Below are positions 17,591 through 26,058 of a stretch of DNA of 64,000 bases, one piece after another. Numbering within the stretch: the first letter of the stretch is position 1; each line of letters opens with the position of its first letter. The notes beneath the pieces are model-generated. The model was not told the DNA's origin, ran no database searches, and saw only the letters and a program-made list of their open reading frames with translations. Made by a program: the position numbers and the translations under genes. Source of the DNA: an uncultured Corynebacterium sp. Its GTDB lineage: Bacteria > Actinomycetota > Actinomycetes > Mycobacteriales > Mycobacteriaceae. The DNA lies in contig NZ_CAMIBP010000008.1 of the NCBI RefSeq assembly GCF_946223165.1, positions 1 to 64,000 of the forward strand, read 5' to 3'.

Positions 17591-18604
17591 TCACTCCCCG
17601 CCATGCGCCGTCACAATGTCATCAATCAACCGCGCCGCCACCTTGGCCGTGCGTCCGTCGATGTCGAAGGTCGGGTTGAGCTCCACCACGTCCACCAACG
17701 CCAGGCGGCCGGTGGCGGCGAGGGCGACGGCCATGGCACGAATGTGCGCCAGGGGCACGCCCAGGGCCGCCGGGGCGGAGACGCCGGGGGCTTGGGCAGC
17801 AGTGAGGACATCGAGGTCAATGGAGAGGTGGATGGGGGAGTCGGCGTCAGCGCCACCGGCGGCGTCGACGGCAAGGCGGCCGGCGGCTGAGGGGGTGAGG
17901 TCGAGCAACTCGACGTCCTCGACGACGCGGACACCAAGGGTTGCAGCCTCGTCGAAGAGGACCTTCGTGTTATTCGGCCGGGAAATGCCCAAGACGGCGT
18001 AGTGGAAACTCTCCGGGCCGACGAGCTGCGAGATCTGCTTAAAAGGCGTGCCCGAGGTGGGAGCGTCCGCGGTGCGCAGGTCAAAGTGGGCGTCGAGGTT
18101 GACCACCTGCAGCGGGCCGCGCTGGGGGCCGTCGGCGAGATTGAGCGCGCGGTAGGCGCCGGAATGCGAGCCAAAGGCCGTCTCGTGGCCGCCGCCTAAG
18201 ACGATGGGCAGGTGACCGGCGGCGGTGAGGGAGGCGACGGCATCGGCAAGCGCGGCGTGGGCGCCCTCCAGATCGGTGCCCTGGGTGGTGATGGTGCCGG
18301 CATCGTAGAGCGGGTGCGCGTGGTGCACCGCCAGGGAGCCGAGTGCCGCGCGAATGGCGTCAGGGCCGGCGGCGGCACCCTGGCGGCCGCCGTTGCGCGC
18401 CACGCCCTCGTCGGAGGCGAAGCCCAGCAGGGCCGCGCCCGGCGCGTCGGAGGGGGAGGTGGTGGTGGAGATGGAGCCGGCGGCATCGGCAAGCGACAGG
18501 CCCCGAATGACGGTGTGCCAACGGGCGTGCTCGGCGCCGGGGCCGTCGTCGCGGCCGGACCAGGCGGGGGCGGGGGAGTAGAGGGGGGCGTCGACTGTGT
18601 TCAT
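17591..18604 (-). CDS. hutG: Formimidoylglutamase (arginase family)
   Basis: A 337-residue ureohydrolase-fold enzyme that splits N-formimidoyl-L-glutamate into glutamate and formamide, the last step of one histidine-degradation route. Manganese-binding motifs of the arginase family are visible: VLGGGHETAFGSH, VVNLDAHFDLR and LSIDLDVLTAAQAP. The N-terminal WSGRDDG phrase is typical of HutG rather than arginase or agmatinase. It lies 23 nt downstream of the permease on the same strand, so the two form an operon divergent from hutR; together with hutHUI this completes the four-step pathway. Confidence 0.93.
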   Translation of the reverse strand: MNTVDAPLYSPAPAWSGRDDGPGAEHARWHTVIRGLSLADAAGSISTTTSPSDAPGAALLGFASDEGVARNGGRQGAAAGPDAIRAALGSLAVHHAHPLYDAGTITTQGTDLEGAHAALADAVASLTAAGHLPIVLGGGHETAFGSHSGAYRALNLADGPQRGPLQVVNLDAHFDLRTADAPTSGTPFKQISQLVGPESFHYAVLGISRPNNTKVLFDEAATLGVRVVEDVELLDLTPSAAGRLAVDAAGGADADSPIHLSIDLDVLTAAQAPGVSAPAALGVPLAHIRAMAVALAATGRLALVDVVELNPTFDIDGRTAKVAARLIDDIVTAHGGE

Positions 18605-18627
18605 GCTGCTCTGCGGGGAGTGGGGGA

Positions 18628-20043
18628 CTAATCGTTGACGGTGGAGGTGGCGTTTTCGGCCACGGTGTGGCGGCCGGTGAGATAGAAGACGCCGGTCATG
18701 ATGGCGATAAAGCCGACGCCGACGGCCAGGGCCATGCGGTATTCGGCCTGCCAGACCATGATGCCGAAGGTAAAGACGATGAAGGCGATGGCGAAGTACT
18801 GGCCGTAGGGCCAGAAGGGGACCTTGTACTTGAGGCCCGCGACCTCCTCCGGGGACATCCGGCGGCGCGAAGCGACGTGGGCGAGGAGGATCATGAGCCA
18901 GACGTAGATGGTGGCGAAGGTGGCCAGGGAGGCGATGATTTCGAAAACGTTCTCGGGGATGAGGGCGTTGAGGAAGACGCCGATGATCATGACGATGACC
19001 AGGATGACCATGGACATGACGGGCACGCCGCGGGCCTCCTTGGCCATAAGTTTGGGCGCAAGATTCTGCTTGGCCAGGCCGGAAAGGACGTGTCCCGCGC
19101 CGAAGAGGTCCGCATTGATGGCGGAGATGGCGGCGGTGACCACGACAAAGTTGAGGAGGCCGGCAGCCCAGTTCACTCCGAGGGTCTGGAAGATCTGGAC
19201 GAACGGGGACTGGTCGCCCGTGATGGTGACCCAGGGGTTGATCATGAGGATGACCAGGATGGCCAGCACGTAGAAGATGAGAATGCGCACCGGGATGGTG
19301 TTCACTGCCTTCGGGACGGAGACCTCGGGGTGCTCGGCTTCGGCGGAGGCGACGCCGACGATCTCGGTGCCGCCGAAGGCGAAGAGCACGAGGATGAAGG
19401 AGGCGATCATGCCGGAGGGGCCGTTGGGGAAGAAGCCGCCGTCATTGGTGAGGTTGGCGGGGCCGGTGGTGGCGGCATCGGAAAGCCCGAAGGCGAGGAC
19501 AGCAAAGCCGCCCACGATCATGGCGACGACCGCGCCGACCTTGATGATGGTGAAGGCGAACTCGAGCTCACCGAAGGCCTTGACGGTGGCCAGGTTGGCG
19601 CCGCCCACGATGAGGAGCGTGGCCGCCACCCAGATCCACTGCGGCGTGCCCGGGAACCAATACTGCATGTAGATGCCCATGGCGGTGAGGTCCGCGAGCG
19701 CCACGATGACCATCTCAAAGGCGAACATCCAACCGGTGATGTAGCCGGACCAGTTGCCCATGTAGGCGCGCGCGTATTCGGCGAAGGATCCGGTGATGGG
19801 GTTGTGGACGGACATCTCGCCCAAGGCGCGCAGGAGGAAGTAGACCACGAGGCCGCCCAGGAGGTAGACCAGCAGGACCGAGGGGCCGGCGGCCTGGATG
19901 GCGCTGGCGGAGCCGTAGAACAGGCCGGTGCCGATGGCGGAGCCCAGTGCGATGAAGTGGAGGTGGCGGTGCTTGAGGCCGTTCTTGCGGCCGACGGGGG
20001 CCGCGGGCTGCGGCGCGGGTGAGGGGGCCGATGTCGTGGTCAT
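18628..20043 (-). CDS. Amino-acid permease (AAT family), probably histidine uptake
   Basis: A 471-residue, twelve-helix permease of the amino-acid transporter (APC/AAT) family. The N-terminal cytoplasmic stretch NGLKHRHLHFIALGSAIGTG is the family signature, followed by GPSVLLVYLLGGLVVYFLLRA and ALGEMSVHNPITGSFAEYA. Location between hutG and hutR makes histidine the likely substrate, as HutT/ProY-type carriers do elsewhere; this is inferred from context. The short C-terminal tail is cytoplasmic. Upstream, it shares a 230-bp divergent region with hutR. Confidence 0.9.
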   Translation of the reverse strand: MTTTSAPSPAPQPAAPVGRKNGLKHRHLHFIALGSAIGTGLFYGSASAIQAAGPSVLLVYLLGGLVVYFLLRALGEMSVHNPITGSFAEYARAYMGNWSGYITGWMFAFEMVIVALADLTAMGIYMQYWFPGTPQWIWVAATLLIVGGANLATVKAFGELEFAFTIIKVGAVVAMIVGGFAVLAFGLSDAATTGPANLTNDGGFFPNGPSGMIASFILVLFAFGGTEIVGVASAEAEHPEVSVPKAVNTIPVRILIFYVLAILVILMINPWVTITGDQSPFVQIFQTLGVNWAAGLLNFVVVTAAISAINADLFGAGHVLSGLAKQNLAPKLMAKEARGVPVMSMVILVIVMIIGVFLNALIPENVFEIIASLATFATIYVWLMILLAHVASRRRMSPEEVAGLKYKVPFWPYGQYFAIAFIVFTFGIMVWQAEYRMALAVGVGFIAIMTGVFYLTGRHTVAENATSTVND

Positions 20044-20054
20044 GGCAGCTCCTT

Positions 20055-20070
20055 GTCCTGAGAGTCTCGG
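20055..20070. promoter_or_regulatory. Small palindrome upstream of the permease
   Basis: The sequence CTGAGAGTCTCGGG contains the inverted repeat GAGA-GTCTC close to the permease start. It is a possible operator for the divergent region, with weak evidence. Confidence 0.25.
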
Positions 20071-20230
20071 GTCGTTCTAGTCACTAGGGCGTGGCCCAAC
20101 TGTGGGTTTAAGGGGGCCGGGGCCTGTCAGTGCGTGATTTCGGCCGTAAAAAAGAAATGATGGTTAGTGACGTTGCTTACAAGATATTCACTAGTGTGTT
20201 GCGGATCCTAGTTGGGTTGCGGGTCGGTAG

Positions 20231-20244
20231 TCTGAGATTCGAGA
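20231..20244. promoter_or_regulatory. Candidate HutR operator
   Basis: TCTGAGATTCGAGA lies in the permease-hutR intergenic region, about 33 bp before the hutR start. As I recall it, the HutR site described in another corynebacterium is TCTGwwATwCCAGA; this matches 12 of 14 positions and is an imperfect inverted repeat. Binding is inferred. Confidence 0.45.
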
Positions 20245-20276
20245 CTCTCGACCGAGAAGGAAAGGCTGGTTGGCTC

Positions 20277-21011
20277 ATGGCCCGCACCCGCGTCCCCGCA
20301 GCCCGCAACGCACTGGAGATCCTGCGCCTGCTATCCACCATCGACGTGCCCATCTCCGCCTCGCGCATCAGGACGGAGCTGGGCCTGCCGCGATCCTCCA
20401 CGTATCACCTGCTCAATGAGATGGTCGAAGCCGGCTTCGTCGTGCACTTGTCCGAGAACCAGACCTACGGCCTGGGTCTGGCCGCGTACGCCATGGCGTC
20501 CGCGTATGCCACGCAGCAGCCGCTGGTCCGGGCGTCGACGAAGCACCTAGAGCGCATCGCGGGCCTCGTGGGCGGGTCGGGGCACCTCTCCCGCATGGCG
20601 GGCTCCGAGATCGTCTACCTTCAGGAGGTCCGCGCGCCCGGGGCGCTCTGCCTCGTGACGGACAAGGGCGTGCGCCTCCAGGCCCACCGGACGGCGTCGG
20701 GACGGGCCATGCTCGCCCTGCTTCCCGATGCCGAGTGGCGCGCCGCCTACTCCACCTCCACGGAGGGCGGCAGCTTCCGCGCGCTCAAGGAGCGGCTCGA
20801 GGAGGTGCGCGAGCGCGGCTGGGAGCAGGAGGTCGAGGAGGTCTCCCGCGGCCAGGCCTCCGTGGCGGTGGCGGTGGTCGATCACGTGGGTCGCCCCGCC
20901 GCGGCCCTGGCCGTCACGTACCCGGTGGGCAGGGCCCCGGCCGAGCCGCTCGCGGCGGAGCTGTCCGCCGCCGCCGCGGAGGTCGCGGCAAAAATGTTTG
21001 GCCAAAGGTAG
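20277..21011 (+). CDS. hutR: IclR-family regulator of histidine utilisation
   Basis: A 244-residue protein with an N-terminal winged HTH (RNALEILRLLSTIDVPISAS ... GLPRSSTYHLLNEMVEAGFV, residues 8-60) and a C-terminal IclR effector domain (about 75-240) with YGLGLAAYAM and GRAMLALLPDAE. It is placed between the permease/hutG operon and hutHUI, which identifies it as the HutR-type regulator known in corynebacteria. The reading frame is open from 20130, but the family alignment starts at MARTRVPAARNALEIL (20277), preceded by AAGGAAAGG at a slightly long spacing. The upstream codons include poor-quality sequence and are excluded. Confidence 0.88.
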   Translation: MARTRVPAARNALEILRLLSTIDVPISASRIRTELGLPRSSTYHLLNEMVEAGFVVHLSENQTYGLGLAAYAMASAYATQQPLVRASTKHLERIAGLVGGSGHLSRMAGSEIVYLQEVRAPGALCLVTDKGVRLQAHRTASGRAMLALLPDAEWRAAYSTSTEGGSFRALKERLEEVRERGWEQEVEEVSRGQASVAVAVVDHVGRPAAALAVTYPVGRAPAEPLAAELSAAAAEVAAKMFGQR

Positions 21012-21146
21012 ACAGCGCCCGGGCGCGAGCGTGTATGCTTGCTCCCAGCGCGTAAGGCTGTCACGCGTCCCACCAGTAAAGAGTGTCCGCCCATCATGGG
21101 CTGGACCCACCGTGACCACATCATGTGACCCTTGAGGAGCCTTGTC

Positions 21147-22700
21147 ATGTCAATCACCTATCCCACCACCGTCACCGTCGGCATCGGCGCGCTGAGCATC
21201 GACGAGGTCGTGGCCGTCGCCCGCTACGGCGCACAGGTCGAGCTCTCGCCGGAGTCCCTGGAGGAAATTGGGAAGACCCGCGACCGCATCGAGGAGCTGG
21301 CCCAGGACCCGACGCCGGTCTACGGCATTTCCACCGGCTTCGGCGCGCTGGCCCGCCGCCACATCCCGGAGGAGATGCGCGCCCAGCTGCAGCTCTCCCT
21401 GGTCCGCTCGCACGCCGCGGGCACGGGCCCGGAGGTGGAGACCGAGGTCATCCGCGCCGTCATGCTGCTGCGCCTGTCCACGCTGTGCACCGGCCGCACC
21501 GGCGTGCGCCCCGTCGTCGCCCAGACCTATGCGGACGTCCTCAATGCCAACATTCACCCTGTCGTGCGCGAGTACGGCTCGCTGGGCTGCTCCGGTGACC
21601 TGGCCCCGCTGGCCCACTGCGCCCTGGCCTTGCTGGGCGAGGGCGAGGTCCGCGTCGACGGCGGCGACATCGTGCCGGCGGGCGAGGCCCTGGCCGCGGC
21701 GGGTATCGAACCGCTCCAGCTGCGGGAGAAGGAGGGCCTAGCGCTCATCAATGGCACCGACGGCATGCTGGGCCAGCTCTGCCTGGCGCTCACGGACCTG
21801 CGCGCGCTGGCCAAGACCGCGGATATCGCCACCGCCATGACGGTGGAGGGCCTGCTGGGTACGCTCGTGGTCTTCGCCGATGACCTGCAGCAACTGCGCC
21901 CGCACCCGGGGCAGGCCGATGCTGCTGCCAACATCCTCACCGTGGCCGACGGCTCCGAGATTCTGGCCGCCGCGGTGGAGGAGTTTAAGAAGAACCAGGT
22001 CCAGGACGCCTACTCGGTGCGCTGCGCCCCGCAGGTGGCGGGCGGCTTCCGCGACACCCTGGCCCACGCTGAGCTCGTGGCCGGCCGCGAGCTGGCCGCC
22101 GCGGTGGACAACCCGGTGGTCACCAAGGACGGCCGCGTGGTCTCCAACGGCAACTTCCACGGCGCCCCGGTGGCCTACGCGCTCGACTTCCTGGCCATCG
22201 TCGCTGCAGATCTGGCCTCCATCTCGGAGCGCCGCACCGACCGCTTCCTTGATACAGCCCGCAACCGCGGCCTCAACGCCTTCCTCGCCGACGATCCGGG
22301 CGTGGACTCCGGCCACATGATCGCCCAGTACGCGCAGGCGGGCATCGTCAGCGAGCTCAAGCGCCTGGCCAACCCCTCCTCGGCGGACTCCATCCCGTCC
22401 TCGGCCATGCAGGAGGATCACGTCTCCATGGGCTGGTCCGCGGCCCGCAAGCTGCGCAAGTCCGTCGACGGCCTGCAGCGCGTCCTGGCCATTGAGATCC
22501 TCACCGCCGCCCGCGCCATCGACATGCGCGAGGGCGCACCGGCCGTCGGCACCGGGGCAGTCATCGCCGAGCTGCGCAAGACAGTCCAGGGCCCGGGCAC
22601 GGACCGCTTCCTCTCGCCCGAGATTGAGGAGACCGTGCGCCTGGTCAAGGAGGGTACGCTTGTCGATGCCGTCGAGGCCGCCGTCGGCACGCTCCGCTAG
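21147..22700 (+). CDS. hutH: Histidine ammonia-lyase
   Basis: A 517-residue enzyme that deaminates L-histidine to urocanate, the first step of histidine degradation. The MIO-forming tripeptide lies in YGSLGCSGDLAPLAH: Cys148-Ser149-Gly150 instead of the usual Ala-Ser-Gly (the family pattern tolerates A, S or C at the first position). Other family phrases are PVYGISTGFGALA and EGLALINGTDGMLGQL. The start at 21147 (MSITYPTTVTV) is set by GAGGAG ten bases upstream; ATG-like codons five residues earlier overlap that ribosome site. First of the hutH-hutU-hutI series, but separated from hutU by a strong terminator, so hutU probably has its own promoter. Confidence 0.96.
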   Translation: MSITYPTTVTVGIGALSIDEVVAVARYGAQVELSPESLEEIGKTRDRIEELAQDPTPVYGISTGFGALARRHIPEEMRAQLQLSLVRSHAAGTGPEVETEVIRAVMLLRLSTLCTGRTGVRPVVAQTYADVLNANIHPVVREYGSLGCSGDLAPLAHCALALLGEGEVRVDGGDIVPAGEALAAAGIEPLQLREKEGLALINGTDGMLGQLCLALTDLRALAKTADIATAMTVEGLLGTLVVFADDLQQLRPHPGQADAAANILTVADGSEILAAAVEEFKKNQVQDAYSVRCAPQVAGGFRDTLAHAELVAGRELAAAVDNPVVTKDGRVVSNGNFHGAPVAYALDFLAIVAADLASISERRTDRFLDTARNRGLNAFLADDPGVDSGHMIAQYAQAGIVSELKRLANPSSADSIPSSAMQEDHVSMGWSAARKLRKSVDGLQRVLAIEILTAARAIDMREGAPAVGTGAVIAELRKTVQGPGTDRFLSPEIEETVRLVKEGTLVDAVEAAVGTLR

Positions 22701-22715
22701 GTTTCCTCCATTCAG

Positions 22716-22738
22716 GGCCCGCTTCGGCGGGCCTTTTT
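22716..22738 (+). terminator. Intrinsic terminator after hutH
   Basis: GGCCCGC-TTCG-GCGGGCC followed by TTTTTG: a 7-bp GC stem with a UUCG tetraloop and a T-run, 15 nt after the hutH stop. Confidence 0.9.
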
Positions 22739-22758
22739 GTTGCATTCACCTCGAGTGT

Positions 22759-22775
22759 CCTGTATTTCAGACAGA
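22759..22775. promoter_or_regulatory. Second weak HutR-like palindrome upstream of hutU
   Basis: CCTGTATTTCAGACAG contains CTGtattTCAG, similar to but shorter than the TCTGwwATwCCAGA pattern. It lies about 170 bp before hutU. Low confidence. Confidence 0.25.
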
Positions 22776-22943
22776 TGCTCCCCGAGAGCCATGGGCAGCA
22801 ATAGTGGCGCGCATTACGTTGTGTGACAGGAATTGCCCACACCACACACCGGCCCCGCGCGCGGCCGCAGGGGGACAGCCCCGGTTCGCCGGCCCTCACG
22901 CCGCCCGCGCCGCCCAGTGGTGCCCCACCCGAAAGGATTTCTG

Positions 22944-24620
22944 ATGTCACAGCCCCGGGAAGTCCGCGCGCCGCGCGGCACCGAGCTCAACGCCAAGTCG
23001 TGGCAGACCGAGGCCCCGCTGCGCATGCTCATGAACAACCTCGACCCGGAAGTCGCCGAGCGCCCCGAGGACCTCGTGGTCTACGGCGGCACTGGCAAGG
23101 CCGCCCGCTCCTGGGAGGCCTTCGACGCCATCGTCGCGGCCCTCAAGGACCTCGAGGCGGACGAGACCCTCCTGGTCCAGTCCGGCAAGCCGGTGGGCAT
23201 CTGGAAAACCAACGAGTGGGCCCCGCGCGTGCTCATTGCCAACTCCAACCTCGTGGGCGACTGGGCCAACTGGGAGCACTTCCGCCAGCTCGAGGACGAG
23301 GGCCTCATCATGTACGGCCAGATGACCGCCGGCTCCTGGATCTACATCGCCACCCAGGGCATCCTGCAGGGCACCTTCGAGACCTTCGCGGCCGTGGCGA
23401 AGAAGCGCTTCGGCGGCAGCCTGGCCGGCACCTTCACCCTGACCGGTGGCTGCGGCGGCATGGGCGGCGCACAGCCGCTGTCCGTCACCCTCAACGGCGG
23501 CGCCTGCCTCATCGTGGACGTGGACGAGACCCGCCTGAAGCGCCGCCAGCACAAGCGCTACCTGGATGAGGTTGTCACCGACCTCGACGAGGCCCTCAAG
23601 CTGGTCCTGGACGCCAAGGAAAACAAGAAGCCCCTGTCCGTTGGTCTCGTGGGCAACGCCGCCGAGGTCTTCCCGGAGATCCTGCGCCGCCAGCGCGCCG
23701 GGGAATTTACCGTAGACATCGTCACGGACCAGACCTCCGCACATGACCCGCTGTCCTACCTGCCTTCTGAAATCACCATGGAAGACTGGCACAACGAGGC
23801 CAAGGCGGATCCGACCACCTTTACTAAGAAGGCCCGCGAGTCCATGGCCGCCCAGGTCCAGGCCATGGTTGAGTTCCAGGATGAGGGTGCCGAGGTCTTC
23901 GACTACGGCAACTCCATCCGCGATGAGGCCCGCAAGGCCGGCTACCAGCGCGCCTTCGAGTTCCCGGGCTTCGTTCCGGCCTATATCCGCCCGCTCTTCT
24001 GCGAGGGCCTAGGCCCCTTCCGCTGGGCCGCCCTTTCTGGTGACCCGGAGGACATCAAGGTCACCGACCAGGCGCTCAAGGAGCTTTTCCCAGACAACGA
24101 GCACCTGCACAACTGGCTCGATGCCGCCGAGGAGTACGTCGAGTTCGAGGGCCTGCCGGCACGCATTTGCTGGCTGGGCTACAACGAGCGTCACAAGGCT
24201 GGCTTGCTCTTCAACGAGCTGGTCCGCGACGGTAAGGTCTCCGCGCCCATCGTCATCGGGCGCGACCACCTGGATTCCGGCTCCGTCGCCTCCCCGTACC
24301 GTGAAACCGAGGCTATGCTCGACGGCACCGACGCGGTGGCGGACTGGCCGCTGCTCAACGCCATGACCGCCGTGTCCTCCGGCGCCACGTGGGTCTCCAT
24401 CCACCACGGCGGCGGCGTGGGCATGGGCCGATCCATCCACGCCGGCCAGGTCTCCGTTGCCGACGGCACGGAGCTGGCGGCCGCGAAGCTGCGCGCCGTC
24501 CTCACCAATGACCCAGGAATGGGCGTCATCCGCCACGTCGACGCGGGCTACACTCGCGCCAAAGACGTGGCCGACGAGCGCGGCGTACGCATCCCGATGG
24601 CCTTCCGCGCGCGCGACTAG
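22944..24620 (+). CDS. hutU: Urocanate hydratase
   Basis: A 558-residue NAD-dependent urocanase converting urocanate to imidazolonepropionate. Visible family stretches: LVVYGGTGKAARSWEAFDAI, the Rossmann-like LTGGCGGMGGAQPLSV with LIVDVDETRL, YIRPLFCEGLGPFRW with the conserved cysteine (residue 353), and the late ISIHHGGGVGMG-type WVSIHHGGGVGMGRSIHAG. The start at 22944 follows GAAAGGA at good spacing. It is 21 nt upstream of hutI and translated in the same direction. Length is normal. Confidence 0.97.
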   Translation: MSQPREVRAPRGTELNAKSWQTEAPLRMLMNNLDPEVAERPEDLVVYGGTGKAARSWEAFDAIVAALKDLEADETLLVQSGKPVGIWKTNEWAPRVLIANSNLVGDWANWEHFRQLEDEGLIMYGQMTAGSWIYIATQGILQGTFETFAAVAKKRFGGSLAGTFTLTGGCGGMGGAQPLSVTLNGGACLIVDVDETRLKRRQHKRYLDEVVTDLDEALKLVLDAKENKKPLSVGLVGNAAEVFPEILRRQRAGEFTVDIVTDQTSAHDPLSYLPSEITMEDWHNEAKADPTTFTKKARESMAAQVQAMVEFQDEGAEVFDYGNSIRDEARKAGYQRAFEFPGFVPAYIRPLFCEGLGPFRWAALSGDPEDIKVTDQALKELFPDNEHLHNWLDAAEEYVEFEGLPARICWLGYNERHKAGLLFNELVRDGKVSAPIVIGRDHLDSGSVASPYRETEAMLDGTDAVADWPLLNAMTAVSSGATWVSIHHGGGVGMGRSIHAGQVSVADGTELAAAKLRAVLTNDPGMGVIRHVDAGYTRAKDVADERGVRIPMAFRARD

Positions 24621-24641
24621 GCCAGAGACAAAGGAGCACAC

Positions 24642-25817
24642 ATGTCCACCCTGTTCACCGGAATCGCCGAGCTGCGCACCGTCTCCACACTCGGCACGCT
24701 GCACGACGCCGCCCTCATTGCGGACGCGGGCGTCATCGCGTGGGTGGGGGCCGCCAGCGCGGCGCCCGCCGCCGACGAGCGGGTGGACCTGGGCGGGCGC
24801 GCCGTCCTGCCCGGCTGGGTGGACTCCCACACGCACATGATTTTCGACGGCGACCGCTCGGCCGAGTTTGAGGCCCGCATGGCCGGGCAGTCCTACCAGG
24901 CCGGCGGCATCGCCGTGACCATGAACGCCACTCGCACTGCGGGTGCCGAGCGCCTCGAGACGCTCCTCATCGAACGCATCGGTGCGGCACGACGCGGCGG
25001 CACCACCACCATGGAGACCAAGACCGGCTACGGGCTCAACACCGCCTCCGAGATCGAAGCGGCCCAGGTGGCCGCGCGTCACGCGGACGACGTCACCTTC
25101 CTCGGCGCCCACCTGGTCCCGCCCGGCGCGGATCCGGAAGTCTACCTGGACGAGGTCGTGGGACCGATGCTGGACGGTGTGGCCCCCTACGCCCAGTGGA
25201 TCGACGTCTTCTGCGAGCGCGGCGCGTTCGACGAGGCGCAGTCCCGCCGCGTTCTCGAGGCCGGCCGCGCCCGCGGCATGGGCCTGCGCGTCCACGGCAA
25301 CCAACTAGGGGAGGGGCCCGGCGTCCAACTAGCCGTCGAGCTCGGCGCCGCCTCCGTCGATCACGTCAACTACCTCTCCGACGCGGACATCGAGGCGCTC
25401 GCATCATCGGACACCGTTGCGACGTTGCTGCCCGCGTGCGACCTGTCCACCCGGGAGCCGCTCGCGCCCGGGCGCCAGCTTCTCGACGCCGGTGCGACGG
25501 TGGCCATTGCCTCCAACCTCAACCCCGGTACCTCGTTTACCTCCTCCATGAATTTCTGCATCACCACCGCGGTGCTGCAGCAACACCTCACCCTGGACGA
25601 GGCCATCGCCGCCGGAACCGCCGGGGGCGCACGAGCACTGCGCCGCCACGACATCGGCGACGGCCTGGACCCGCAGGGCCGCCCGGCCAAGGGAACGCTG
25701 GCCGTCGGCGCCGCCGCCGATCTCCACGTCCTGGACGCGCCCAGCGCCATCCACCTGGCATATCGGCCGGGCATGCCGCTGACGTGGCGGACGTACAAGG
25801 CAGGACGCGAGCTTTAG
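24642..25817 (+). CDS. hutI: Imidazolonepropionase
   Basis: A 391-residue amidohydrolase that opens the imidazolone ring to formimidoylglutamate, the substrate of HutG. The metal-binding motif WVDSHTHMIFDGDRSAEF is near residue 63, followed by TTTMETKTGYGLN, LGAHLVPPGADPEVY, GLRVHGNQLGEGPGV and a C-terminal SNLNPGTSFTSSM phrase characteristic of HutI. AAAGGAG six bases upstream of the ATG fixes the start. Probably co-transcribed with hutU. Confidence 0.97.
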   Translation: MSTLFTGIAELRTVSTLGTLHDAALIADAGVIAWVGAASAAPAADERVDLGGRAVLPGWVDSHTHMIFDGDRSAEFEARMAGQSYQAGGIAVTMNATRTAGAERLETLLIERIGAARRGGTTTMETKTGYGLNTASEIEAAQVAARHADDVTFLGAHLVPPGADPEVYLDEVVGPMLDGVAPYAQWIDVFCERGAFDEAQSRRVLEAGRARGMGLRVHGNQLGEGPGVQLAVELGAASVDHVNYLSDADIEALASSDTVATLLPACDLSTREPLAPGRQLLDAGATVAIASNLNPGTSFTSSMNFCITTAVLQQHLTLDEAIAAGTAGGARALRRHDIGDGLDPQGRPAKGTLAVGAAADLHVLDAPSAIHLAYRPGMPLTWRTYKAGREL

Positions 25818-25840
25818 ACCCCGCGCGGGCAGCCCGGTTC

Positions 25841-25870
25841 GACGCGCAGACAGTCGACGCGCAGACAGTC
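25841..25870 (+). repeat. Two tandem 15-bp repeats downstream of hutI
   Basis: GACGCGCAGACAGTC is repeated exactly twice without spacer, then a shorter TCTGACAGACAG follows. The repeats lie in the gap between hutI and phoA. No role is evident. Confidence 0.7.
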
Positions 25871-26058
25871 TCTGACAGACAGCCCTCACATTAGTGAAGA
25901 TGATATGCAACAATCAGGGGTTTCTTGGGAGCTGTTTTCGATTTGTTCACCTCAGGGATCCCCAACGAAAAACCTGGACCGCATAAGTTGGCGAGAGTGC
26001 CGCGCTCATGTGCGCTGGCAGATACTCATTCTCAACTCTCTCCAGAAAGCATTACCTC

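Noticed and set aside
25841..25870. CRISPR-like array after hutI
   Set aside because: Only two 15-bp copies with no spacer; a simple tandem duplication.
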